Source: PUPG01 sp031323845
Lineage (GTDB): Bacteria; Bacteroidota; Bacteroidia; Bacteroidales; UBA7960
Reading direction: 5' to 3'
Assembly (NCBI GenBank): GCA_031323845.1
Contig: JAVIYP010000049.1
Span: forward strand, 1-19,883
Length of the DNA stretch: 19,883 nucleotides
Shown here: piece by piece, positions 1-7,048 of the stretch
How positions within the stretch are numbered: position 1 is the stretch's first letter
Layout of the letters: each line of letters starts with the position of its first letter
Program-made: the position numbers and the translations under genes
The notes under the pieces: generated by a model
The model's database searches: none
The model's input: only the letters and a program-made list of their open reading frames with translations
What the model was told of the DNA's origin: nothing

Positions 1-1
1 T

Positions 2-1780
2 GCCAGGATTAAGCTAAACACCTGGGATGACAGCGACGGGAAATCCACCATGTGGCATTCATCGGCGCACCTGATGGCAGCGGCTATTGAAGAGCTTTAT
101 CCCGGCACCAAGTTTGGCATTGGTCCTGATGTTGAAAACGGCTTTTATTACGACATCGACCTAGGTGAGCATCAGATTTCCAGTCATGATTTTCCGAAGA
201 TTGAGCAAAAAATGCTTGAAATCGCAAGGCGCAAAGAGCAATTTATGCGAAGCGAACTTCCGAAGCAGGAAGCTCTTGAGTTTTACACGCAGAAGGGCGA
301 TGAGTACAAGGTTGACCTGATCAATGACCTGGAAGACGGCACCATCAGTTTTTACAAATCGGGTAATTTCACCGATTTGTGCCGTGGTCCGCACCTCCCC
401 GACACCAGTCACATCAAGGCGGTAAAGTTACTGAACACGGCAGGGGCATATTGGCGCGGTGACGAAAGCAGGAAGCAGCTTACCAGGGTTTACGGGATTT
501 CATTTCCAAAGCAAAAAATGCTCACGGAGTACCTTGAGATGCTGGAGGAGGCCAAAAAACGCGACCACCGGAAGATTGGCAGGGAGCTTGAACTGTTCAC
601 CTTTTCCAACCAAGTCGGACAAGGCTTACCGCTGTGGTTACCCAAAGGGGCCGAACTCCGCGAAAACCTTGAAAAATTCCTGAAGCAGGTGCAAAGACGC
701 GCCGGTTATAAACCCGTGATCTCCCCTCATATAGGGAATAAAAACCTGTATGTTACCAGCGGTCACTACGAAAAATACGGACAAGACTCATTCCAGCCCA
801 TCTCAACACCCTCTGAAGGAGAAGAGTTCTTTCTGAAACCAATGAACTGCCCCCATCATTGTGAAATATTCAAAACCAGGCAGTATTCCTACAAAGACCT
901 CCCTGTGCGGCTGGCAGAATTCGGCACTGTTTACCGCTACGAGCAAAGTGGAGAATTGCATGGTCTGACCAGGGTGCGGGGCTTTACCCAGGACGACGCC
1001 CATATCTTTTGCCGCCCCGATCAGGTCAAAGAAGAGTTCATTGCCGTAATCGACATTGTTCTGTTAATATTTAAGGCACTGGACTTTACGGATTACAGCG
1101 TTCAGATTTCCTTACGCGACCCTGACTCCATGGAGAAGTATATCGGCACCGAGGAAAACTGGGAAAAGGCGGAAAAGGCGATCCTGGAAGCCACGGAAGA
1201 AAAGGGGCTCAAGGCTGAGATCGTCACCGGCGAGGCTGCCTTTTACGGACCCAAGCTCGACTTTATGGTGAAGGATGCGCTGGGCAGGAAATGGCAGCTG
1301 GGGACCATACAGGTGGATTACAACTTACCTGAACGCTTTCAACTGGAGTACACCGGAAGCGACAACCTGAAACACAGGCCTGTTATGATACACCGGGCAC
1401 CTTTTGGAAGCATGGAAAGGTTTGTGGCCGTAATGATTGAACATTATGCCGGAAACTTCCCCCTGTGGCTGGCTCCAGATCAGGCTATCATATTGCCAAT
1501 CAGCGAGAAGTATGAGAAATATGCGAAAAAAGTTTTAAATTTGTTAAATAATTACGAAATTCGCACCCTCATTGACGAGCGCAATGAAAAAACCGGTAAG
1601 AAAATACGGGATGCCGAAACGCGAAAAATTCCTTACATGCTCATTGTTGGAGACAAGGAAGAAACCGAAAATACGGTTTCAGTAAGAAAGCACGGAGAAG
1701 GCGACCTGGGATCTTTCAGCATTGAGGAATTTGTGCAATTAATTGAAAATGAAATCAATAAACACATAAAACAGCAATAA
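2..1780 (+). CDS. thrS: Threonine--tRNA ligase (5' end outside window)
   Basis: Charges tRNA-Thr with threonine in the cytoplasm. The reading frame is open from base 2 with no start, so the gene is cut by the window edge. About 592 residues are visible, against roughly 640-650 for the family; what is missing is most of the N-terminal TGS domain. The editing (SAD) domain is shown by HSSAH (from about base 56) and CRGPH (380-394). The class II catalytic core follows: MNCPHH (from 842, with a zinc-binding Cys), motif 2 with RYEQSGELHGLTRVRGFTQDD and a zinc His in DDAH, and motif 3 with HRAPFGSMERF (from about 1392). The last ~100 residues form the anticodon-binding domain. An ATG at base 50 lies inside the SAD domain and is an internal Met, not the start. 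It is first in the visible thrS-infC-rpmI-rplT operon; infC follows after 37 bases. Confidence 0.97.
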   Translation, partial: ARIKLNTWDDSDGKSTMWHSSAHLMAAAIEELYPGTKFGIGPDVENGFYYDIDLGEHQISSHDFPKIEQKMLEIARRKEQFMRSELPKQEALEFYTQKGDEYKVDLINDLEDGTISFYKSGNFTDLCRGPHLPDTSHIKAVKLLNTAGAYWRGDESRKQLTRVYGISFPKQKMLTEYLEMLEEAKKRDHRKIGRELELFTFSNQVGQGLPLWLPKGAELRENLEKFLKQVQRRAGYKPVISPHIGNKNLYVTSGHYEKYGQDSFQPISTPSEGEEFFLKPMNCPHHCEIFKTRQYSYKDLPVRLAEFGTVYRYEQSGELHGLTRVRGFTQDDAHIFCRPDQVKEEFIAVIDIVLLIFKALDFTDYSVQISLRDPDSMEKYIGTEENWEKAEKAILEATEEKGLKAEIVTGEAAFYGPKLDFMVKDALGRKWQLGTIQVDYNLPERFQLEYTGSDNLKHRPVMIHRAPFGSMERFVAVMIEHYAGNFPLWLAPDQAIILPISEKYEKYAKKVLNLLNNYEIRTLIDERNEKTGKKIRDAETRKIPYMLIVGDKEETENTVSVRKHGEGDLGSFSIEEFVQLIENEINKHIKQQ

Positions 1781-1803
1781 AACCAAAGTATTCACAAAAA
1801 TTC

Positions 1804-1820
1804 AGGAGGAACGAACAATA
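1804..1820 (+). promoter_or_regulatory. infC: Strong Shine-Dalgarno and ATA start codon of infC
   Basis: AGGAGGA at 1804-1810 is an almost complete Shine-Dalgarno sequence. It is followed, with 8 bases between the AGGAGG core and the codon, by ATA at 1818-1820 in the infC frame. No ATG, GTG or TTG exists in frame between the upstream stop (1767-1769) and the IF-3-like sequence. Most other genes here lack such a site, so its presence helps decide the start. An in-frame ATT at 1800-1802 lies upstream of the Shine-Dalgarno and is a less likely start. Confidence 0.75.
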
Positions 1821-2384
1821 AAGGCACCATTCAACCCAAGAGGAAGAAGACGCTTCGAAAAAAAAGAAGACCCGCATCGTATCAATGAGCGCATCAATGC
1901 GCCCATGGTCCGCGTAGTGGGTGACAATGTGGAAAGCGCCATATTATCAAACCGTGAAGCACAAATGCTGGCGGACGAAATGGGACTCGACCTCGTTGAG
2001 ATTGCCCCGACAGCGAACCCGCCGGTGTGCAAGATCATGGATTACAAAAAGTTTCTCTTCGAACAGAAGAAAAAACAGAAGGAGATAAAGGCCAACGCAG
2101 CTAAAATTGTCGTCAAAGAGATCAGGATGGGGCCCAACACCGACGACCACGACTTCAATTTCAAGCTTAAACACGCCATAAAATTCCTGGAGGATGGTGC
2201 AAAGCTGAAAGTTTTTGTGTTTTTTAAAGGACGTTCCATTGTTTACAAAGAACAAGGAGAACTTATACTGCTTCGCTTTGCCCAGGAAATTGAAGAATAC
2301 GGCAAAGTGGAACAGCTGCCAAAACTGGAAGGTAAACGGATGATCATGTTTATATCACCCAAAAAAGCCGCTAAAAAGAATTAA
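1818..2384 (+). CDS. infC: Translation initiation factor IF-3, ATA start
   Basis: IF-3 binds the 30S subunit, prevents premature 50S joining and proofreads the start codon and initiator tRNA. From the ATA at 1818 the product is 188 residues, close to the usual ~180. The conserved IF-3 opening (DPHRINERINAPMVRVVGDN) begins about 18 residues in. Starting at the first ATG (1905, MVRVVGD) would remove this conserved stretch. The N-terminal domain ends near DYKKFLFEQKKKQKE, a basic linker follows, and the C-terminal domain carries KEIRMGPNTDDHDF and the FKGR segment. Non-AUG starts are an established feature of infC in other bacteria, where IF-3 represses its own translation by discriminating against them; the same autoregulation is inferred here. 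It lies between thrS and rpmI. Confidence 0.93.
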   Translation: MKAPFNPRGRRRFEKKEDPHRINERINAPMVRVVGDNVESAILSNREAQMLADEMGLDLVEIAPTANPPVCKIMDYKKFLFEQKKKQKEIKANAAKIVVKEIRMGPNTDDHDFNFKLKHAIKFLEDGAKLKVFVFFKGRSIVYKEQGELILLRFAQEIEEYGKVEQLPKLEGKRMIMFISPKKAAKKN

Positions 2385-2422
2385 TGTTCATTAATCACAA
2401 ACCTGTAACTTGAGTTAATAAA

Positions 2423-2617
2423 ATGCCTAAAATGAAAACGAAATCCGGAGCAAAGAAACGGTTCTCTCTTACCGCCTCCGGACGTATTAAGCGGAAACAT
2501 GCTTACAAAAGTCATATTCTGACCAAAAAATCAAAAAAGAGAAAAAGAAATCTGACGAAAACCACCCTGGTGAGTAAAGCAGATGAGAAGAACATCAAGG
2601 CCATGCTGGCCATGTAA
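2423..2617 (+). CDS. rpmI: Large ribosomal subunit protein bL35
   Basis: A very basic 64-residue protein that matches bL35 in length and pattern: it opens MPKMKTKSGAKKRF, continues TASGRIKRKHAYKSH and has the lysine-rich KKSKKRKRNL. It binds 23S rRNA in the large subunit. It starts 38 bases after the infC stop and precedes rplT, the conserved order infC-rpmI-rplT. No clear Shine-Dalgarno is present upstream, as is common in this phylum. Confidence 0.97.
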   Translation: MPKMKTKSGAKKRFSLTASGRIKRKHAYKSHILTKKSKKRKRNLTKTTLVSKADEKNIKAMLAM

Positions 2618-2656
2618 TCAAAAAACAGTATTAACCTTTGCTGGAGCCATATAAGT

Positions 2657-2678
2657 CTTTCCCGGTGACCGAGGAAAG
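2657..2678 (+). other. Intercistronic hairpin between rpmI and rplT
   Basis: CTTTCC (2657-2662) pairs with GGAAAG (2673-2678), and inside it CGG pairs with CCG around a TGA loop, leaving one A bulged. The structure lies in the 87-base rpmI-rplT gap, 26 bases before the rplT ATG. No T-run follows, so it is not an intrinsic terminator. Autoregulation by L20 binding to its own mRNA is known in E. coli and Bacillus; whether this hairpin plays that role is only a guess. Confidence 0.45.
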
Positions 2679-2704
2679 CGCCCAACAAACAAAACCAGAA
2701 AATT

Positions 2705-3049
2705 ATGCCAAGATCAGTTAACAAAGTCGCTTCAAGGCGCAAAAGAAAAAAGCTGCTTAAGCTTACCAAAGGCTACTTTGGTGCAAGAAAAAATGTTTAC
2801 ACAGTAGCCAAAAACACGTATGAAAAAGGTCTGACTTATGCTTACCGCGACAGGCGCACCAAAAAAAGAGAGTTCAGAAAGCTTTGGATACAACGTATCA
2901 ATGCCGCTGTAAGGCAATACGATTTAAGCTATTCGCAATTTATAGGAAAACTGAATGAAAAGGATATTCAGATCAACCGCAAGGTACTTGCTGACCTCGC
3001 CATGAATCATCCTGAGGCTTTTAAGGCCATTGTGGATTCAGTGAAATAA
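2705..3049 (+). CDS. rplT: Large ribosomal subunit protein bL20
   Basis: A 114-residue basic protein with the bL20 pattern: an N-terminal extension MPRSVNKVASRRKRKKLLKL, then GYFGARKNVYTVAKN, YAYRDRRTKKREFRKLWIQRINAA and the C-terminal globular part with LNRK-like INRKVLADLA. It binds 23S rRNA early and is needed for 50S assembly; in several bacteria it also represses its own operon. It is the last gene of the translation operon: its stop is followed within 25 bases by a strong hairpin terminator. Confidence 0.97.
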   Translation: MPRSVNKVASRRKRKKLLKLTKGYFGARKNVYTVAKNTYEKGLTYAYRDRRTKKREFRKLWIQRINAAVRQYDLSYSQFIGKLNEKDIQINRKVLADLAMNHPEAFKAIVDSVK

Positions 3050-3072
3050 ATATTATTCCGGTTAATGAACAG

Positions 3073-3103
3073 AAAAAAGGGAGCCCGCTAAGCTCCCTTT
3101 TTT
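3073..3103. terminator. Bidirectional intrinsic terminator between rplT and the Nudix gene
   Basis: A perfect 12-bp inverted repeat, AAAAAAGGGAGC (3073-3084) and GCTCCCTTTTTT (3092-3103), has a 7-base loop. Read on the plus strand it gives a GC-containing stem followed by a T-run after rplT; read on the minus strand it does the same for the Nudix gene. The Nudix stop codon (3088-3090) lies in the loop, so the right arm is also the last codons of that gene. Confidence 0.88.
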
Positions 3104-3741
3104 AATGCCTCTGCAACGAGAAGCATAAATTCGGACATCATCATGGCTGTGGCCCCCCAAATGACAACACCGTCAATGTGATAACAGGGTGTGTGCAGCA
3201 ACTTCCCGGAAGCCAGTTTAATCGGTAGTTCTCTTAAATAATCTTTGTTGAGAAAGTCAGACAGTGGGAATGTGATGATGCGGCTCACCTCCTTGGGATC
3301 AGACATAAACTCAGGCATTTTAGGCGTAACTCCAACAAAAGGGTGCACCAGGTAATTGCTTGGCGGGATGTAAAGATCGGTGAGCTTGCCTATGATGGTC
3401 ACAGCATTGTCGTCGATGCCGATTTCTTCCCTGGCTTCCCTGAGGGCAGTGCGCTGAAGGTTGTTGTCTTCCGTTTCAAACCGGCCGCCGGGAAAGGAAA
3501 TCTGCCCGCTGTGAACCCCATTGTATGACGGACGCTGAATAAAAACCGTAGTCGCCTGCCCTTTGGCGTCGGGGTAAACCAGCAGCAGTACGCTGCTCAA
3601 TACAGGCTCCTGGCCAACCCCCATGCTGCGAATTTCATCACGGCGATCAACCGGGGCCATCATGATCTGCGCTTCCAGACCGGGCAAAACACTGAAATCC
3701 AGCGTTTGAAACAGTATGTCATAAGCTATATGGTTCTTCAT
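3088..3741 (-). CDS. Nudix hydrolase, CoA pyrophosphatase (NudL) type
   Basis: Predicted to hydrolyse a nucleoside-diphosphate-linked compound; the motif pattern fits the coenzyme A pyrophosphatase branch. The visible signature is VHSGQISFPGGR directly before the Nudix helix, with TALREAREEIGID supplying the metal-binding REXXEE glutamates; the SGQISFPGG segment is the mark of the NudL/UPF0035 group. The start at 3741 (MKNHIAYDIL) is preferred: a longer frame opening at 3822 would run 27 codons further into the photolyase gene. That gives 217 residues. The gene lies 37 bases after the photolyase stop on the same strand, so the two are probably cotranscribed. Its last codons form one arm of the terminator shared with rplT. 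Substrate is inferred from the family only. Confidence 0.88.
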   Translation of the reverse strand: MKNHIAYDILFQTLDFSVLPGLEAQIMMAPVDRRDEIRSMGVGQEPVLSSVLLLVYPDAKGQATTVFIQRPSYNGVHSGQISFPGGRFETEDNNLQRTALREAREEIGIDDNAVTIIGKLTDLYIPPSNYLVHPFVGVTPKMPEFMSDPKEVSRIITFPLSDFLNKDYLRELPIKLASGKLLHTPCYHIDGVVIWGATAMMMSEFMLLVAEALKKGA

Positions 3742-3778
3742 AATAAAAACTTCAAAACAAAAACAGGAGCTGCACCAA

Positions 3779-5092
3779 TCAGCCTGACAAGGCCGCTTTG
3801 TAAACATGCAAACACCTCTCACGTGCCATGTTGTGCCCGACTATCGGGTCAGGATACACTTTGCTTCCGAATTCAGCGACCCAGGTTTTTACAAACCGCA
3901 GCTGCGGATCAAATTTCTTTTGCTGAGCCTCAGGATTAAACACCCGGAAGTAAGGCGCAGCATCGCAACCCGTACCCGCACTCCATTGCCAGCCGCCATT
4001 GTTGGAAGAAAGTTCATAGTCAAACAACTTCTCAGCAAAATAAGCTTCACCCCAGCGCCAGTCTGTCAGCAAATGCTTGGTTAAAAAGCTCGCCGTGATC
4101 ATACGCAAACGGTTGTGCATATATCCTGTAGCGTTCAATTGACGCATTCCTGCATCAACCATAGGATATCCGGTGGTACCCGACTTCCAGCGTTCAAATT
4201 CAGCGGGGTCATTGCGCCATTCAATGCGGTCGTAAGAAGGCTTGAACGACTGACCTACGACTTCCGGATAATGCCACAGTATCATGGCATAAAATTCGCG
4301 CCATATCAACTCATTAAGAAAAACTTCATTCAGCTGCAAGGCTTTTCTGACCAGCGACCTGAGGCTTATCGTACCGAAACGCAAATGCACCCCCAGTCGT
4401 GAAGTGCCTTCAATGGCAGGTATATCGCGTGTTTGATGATAAGTACTGATAACCGCTGCATCTAATGTTTTTGGAGGTGCCTGCCTGGGCGACCTGCGAA
4501 AACCTATCTCATCAAGTCCGGGAAAAGAGCCACGCTCATCTTCCAAAAGGGCATTTAGATGCTGCTCTGATGAAAAATGCTCCGTGTGCTGAGGTTTCAG
4601 CAAACCTTTCCAGGCGCGACTGTACGGTGTGAAAACCTGGTAGGGCGTCCCCTGGGCGGTCAGCACCTCATCAAATTTCATAATGACATGATCAAGATAC
4701 CGGTGAAAAGCCACACCATTATTTTTCAGCAACTCCGCAATCATGCGGTCCCTTTCACGCCCGTATGGTTCATGATCCGCATTGCAGTATACAGCCTCAA
4801 CGGCGTATTCGGAAAGGAGCTGTTGAAACACATCGGCCGGCTTGCCCTTTCTTATCAATAAACCCCTCCCCTGTTGCTGCAGGGCTTGGTGCATCTCATG
4901 CAACGAGTCAAAAATAAAGGACACCCTGTGATCATCCCTGGCCAGCGGGTCCAGTATGTGATCATCAAAAATAAAAAGCGGCAGAACACGCTTTCTGCTT
5001 CTAAGGGCATAATACAAAGCCTTATTGTCAGTGATCCTGAGATCTCTGCGAAACCAATGTATGCTAACAGGGACATCCTTTTTCATGATCAT
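3779..5092 (-). CDS. Deoxyribodipyrimidine photolyase (cryptochrome/photolyase family, class I type)
   Basis: A light-driven flavoenzyme that reverses UV-induced pyrimidine dimers in DNA. The 437-residue protein has the N-terminal antenna-binding Rossmann domain (WFRRDLRITDN at 13-23) and the C-terminal FAD-binding domain: EGTSRLGVHLRFGTIS (228-243), LNELIWREFY (259-268), TGYPMVDAGMRQL (307-319), NRLRMITASFLTKHLLTDWRWGE (327-349) and NNGGWQWSAGTGCDAAPYFR (364-383). These are the residues that surround FAD and the DNA lesion in class I CPD photolyases, and the Trp-rich region is present. Start ATG at 5092, or the third codon Met at 5086. It is divergent from the transporter gene across a 175-base gap and is followed by the Nudix gene. 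A DASH-type or signalling cryptochrome is less likely but not excluded. Confidence 0.95.
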   Translation of the reverse strand: MIMKKDVPVSIHWFRRDLRITDNKALYYALRSRKRVLPLFIFDDHILDPLARDDHRVSFIFDSLHEMHQALQQQGRGLLIRKGKPADVFQQLLSEYAVEAVYCNADHEPYGRERDRMIAELLKNNGVAFHRYLDHVIMKFDEVLTAQGTPYQVFTPYSRAWKGLLKPQHTEHFSSEQHLNALLEDERGSFPGLDEIGFRRSPRQAPPKTLDAAVISTYHQTRDIPAIEGTSRLGVHLRFGTISLRSLVRKALQLNEVFLNELIWREFYAMILWHYPEVVGQSFKPSYDRIEWRNDPAEFERWKSGTTGYPMVDAGMRQLNATGYMHNRLRMITASFLTKHLLTDWRWGEAYFAEKLFDYELSSNNGGWQWSAGTGCDAAPYFRVFNPEAQQKKFDPQLRFVKTWVAEFGSKVYPDPIVGHNMARERCLHVYKAALSG

Positions 5093-5167
5093 GCTTCGGT
5101 AAGGCCAAAGTTTTCAAGTTCCGGCAAAATAAACCATTTAAAGTGTAAAATACAATCAAAGATGAAT

Positions 5168-5175
5168 TAACTTTG
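5168..5175 (+). promoter_or_regulatory. Candidate -7 element for the transporter gene
   Basis: TAACTTTG matches the Bacteroidota -7 consensus TAnnTTTG exactly and would give a leader of about 85-90 bases before the ATG at 5268. No clear TTTG -33 element lies 18-20 bases upstream, so the call is weak. Confidence 0.3.
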
Positions 5176-5267
5176 CAGCACATCATCCGGATCATAGCAC
5201 CCATACTATCTTAAGTAGGATGCTGTAACTAATAAACCTGCTTTCATTTTTAATGTTCATTTAAGGT

Positions 5268-6857
5268 ATGAATGAGCTGATTTATGAAGGATATTTTGCT
5301 CTTTTTCTGATCATCACCCTGGGTATTATGCTCGGAGCGGTCAGATTCAGAGGGTTTTCGCTGGATTTGTCGGCTGTTGTGTTTGTAGCGCTAATTCTGG
5401 GTCACTACGGCATTATGGTGCCGGAAGCTTTCCAAACCATTGGCCTCATGTTTTTCATCTTCACGGTGGGCATTCAGGCGGGTCCGGGTTTTTTTGATGC
5501 TTTCAGGAAGGCAGGCAGGCAATACCTTGGTGTCTGTTTGCTGCTGATCAGCACGGCCGCCCTGCTCAGCTTTGGTCTCAGCCGCATCTTCGGGCTTGAC
5601 CCATTGCTCGGCGTGGGCATTTTCAACGGTGCGCTGACCAGCACCTCCGGACTTGCAGCCGCTATCGACATTTCAGGATCCACCATGCCCTCCATCGGAT
5701 ATGGCATCGTGTACCCTGCCGGTGCCGTCCTGGCCATACTCGTCATCCATCTGCTGCCCCTGATGTTTCGCGTAAACATGAAGGCTGAAGAACGGAAATA
5801 CATTGAAAAGTCGCACGAAGACCATCCCGATGTTACCGAGTGTAACTTCGTGGTTGAAAACAAAAACATCGACGGAAAAACCATCAGGGAACTGGGCGTC
5901 GGCAGCATGACCCGTGCAGTGATCAGTCGGATCAAGCATGGCAATGAGGTGTTTACCCCAGGAGAAAAAACACGGCTGTTCCTGGGCGACATCGTAAAGA
6001 TCGTAGGAACGGAAGAAGCCCTTCAGAAAGCAGCCCTCATGATTGGCCCGAAAACCACAGCGCGCGTACCCCAGGCCGCCGGCCATAAAATTAACTGGGT
6101 GCTGGTAACCAATAAAGAAGTCATAAGTAAAAGTCTGAAAGAGCTGAACCTCACCGCTTTTTACAATGCCACCATCACCAGGATACGGCGCAGCGGCATT
6201 GACATTTCTCCAAGCGGTAATACTTTACTGCGTTTCGGTGACAAACTCCTGATCGCTTCCGACAACGAAAATATGGTCAGAGTAATGCAGTTGCTTGGCA
6301 ACAATGAAAAACGCCTCAGTGAAACGAATTTCCTGCCCATAAGCCTGGGCATCATCATCGGGGTGTTGCTGGGAGCCATCACCTTCCCAATTTTTGGACT
6401 GCTTGAATTCAACCTGGGTATTACGGGCGGAGTGCTGATCACCGCTCTTGTTTTAAGTAAGATAGGCAAAACAGGCCCCGTGATCTGGACCATGTCAGGA
6501 GGTGCCAACAGCCTGCTGAGGAAACTCGGACTGCTCATGTTCCTTGCCACTGTGGGCACCCACGCCGGGGCACACATCGCAGAAGCCCTCAAGGAATACG
6601 GCTGGACACTTTTATGGACAGGCATGTCCATTACCATCATCCCCATGGTTGTCACAACCCTGATCGGTCATTTTGTTCTGCGCATCAACTTTGCCACATT
6701 GCTGGGCGTAGTGGCCGGCAGTATGACCAGCACCCCCGCGCTCGCCGCTGCCGATGCAAAAACCGAAACAGATGCCGCATCGCTGGGATATGCTACCGTT
6801 TACCCATTGGCGATCGTATTGATGATCATTTTTTCCAAGATACTCAGTGTTGTTTAG
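5268..6857 (+). CDS. AspT/YidE/YbjL-type membrane transporter with two RCK_C domains
   Basis: An integral membrane protein of 529 residues with the duplicated layout of the aspartate:alanine exchanger superfamily. Five or so membrane segments come first (residues ~5-170), then two cytoplasmic RCK_C (TrkA_C) domains (~191-262 and ~275-344), then a second set of membrane segments (~350-529). The two halves carry matching motifs, GALTSTSGLAAA (about residue 121) and GSMTSTPALAAA (about 482), the signature of the repeat. AspT itself exchanges aspartate and alanine; for YidE-like members the substrate is unknown and cannot be read here. The RCK_C domains suggest gating by a small ligand. The gene stands alone on its strand, divergent from the photolyase and convergent with the M56 gene. 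Confidence 0.9.
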   Translation: MNELIYEGYFALFLIITLGIMLGAVRFRGFSLDLSAVVFVALILGHYGIMVPEAFQTIGLMFFIFTVGIQAGPGFFDAFRKAGRQYLGVCLLLISTAALLSFGLSRIFGLDPLLGVGIFNGALTSTSGLAAAIDISGSTMPSIGYGIVYPAGAVLAILVIHLLPLMFRVNMKAEERKYIEKSHEDHPDVTECNFVVENKNIDGKTIRELGVGSMTRAVISRIKHGNEVFTPGEKTRLFLGDIVKIVGTEEALQKAALMIGPKTTARVPQAAGHKINWVLVTNKEVISKSLKELNLTAFYNATITRIRRSGIDISPSGNTLLRFGDKLLIASDNENMVRVMQLLGNNEKRLSETNFLPISLGIIIGVLLGAITFPIFGLLEFNLGITGGVLITALVLSKIGKTGPVIWTMSGGANSLLRKLGLLMFLATVGTHAGAHIAEALKEYGWTLLWTGMSITIIPMVVTTLIGHFVLRINFATLLGVVAGSMTSTPALAAADAKTETDAASLGYATVYPLAIVLMIIFSKILSVV

Positions 6858-6906
6858 GTAGTTCTTTGTTCGTTGTTTTTTGTTTCTTGTTTTTGATGGT
6901 CTTTTT

Positions 6907-7003
6907 CTTTGCGTTTTTTGCGTGTTTTATCTTTGCGCTTTTTGCGTGGAATAAACAAATCCACGCAAAGGTCGCAAAAGAGTTTCACGCAGAGCACGCA
7001 AAG
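6907..7003. repeat. Hairpin-forming intergenic repeat, copy 1
   Basis: A 97-base imperfect inverted repeat made of CTTTGCG/TTTTTGCGTG units. The left arm (6907-6950, ending TTTTTGCGTGGA) pairs with the right arm (6960-7003, starting TCCACGCAAAGG) around a 9-base loop. Copy 2 at 8963-9060 is in the same orientation, differs by about one base in length and agrees at roughly four of five positions by eye. Copy 1 fills most of the gap between the convergent transporter and M56 genes and could act as a transcription barrier for both. Confidence 0.8.
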
Positions 7004-7048
7004 ATCTCATTAGTAACGAAGCAGGAAGCTATGCAGCTTAAACTGCTA

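Noticed and set aside
1800..1802. ATT as the infC start codon
   Set aside because: ATT is used by E. coli infC, but here it lies upstream of the Shine-Dalgarno, whose spacing fits the ATA at 1818.
3742..3822. N-terminal extension of the Nudix protein
   Set aside because: It would overlap the photolyase gene by 44 bases and gives a Cys-rich sequence foreign to the family; the ATG at 3741 fits length and spacing.
5155..5164. Minus-strand promoter for the photolyase gene (CATCTTTG)
   Set aside because: One mismatch in the invariant TA of the -7 element and no -33 element at the right distance.
6907..7003. CRISPR-like array of ACGCAAAG units
   Set aside because: The units are short, unevenly spaced and arranged as inverted arms of a hairpin, with no spacers of constant length.
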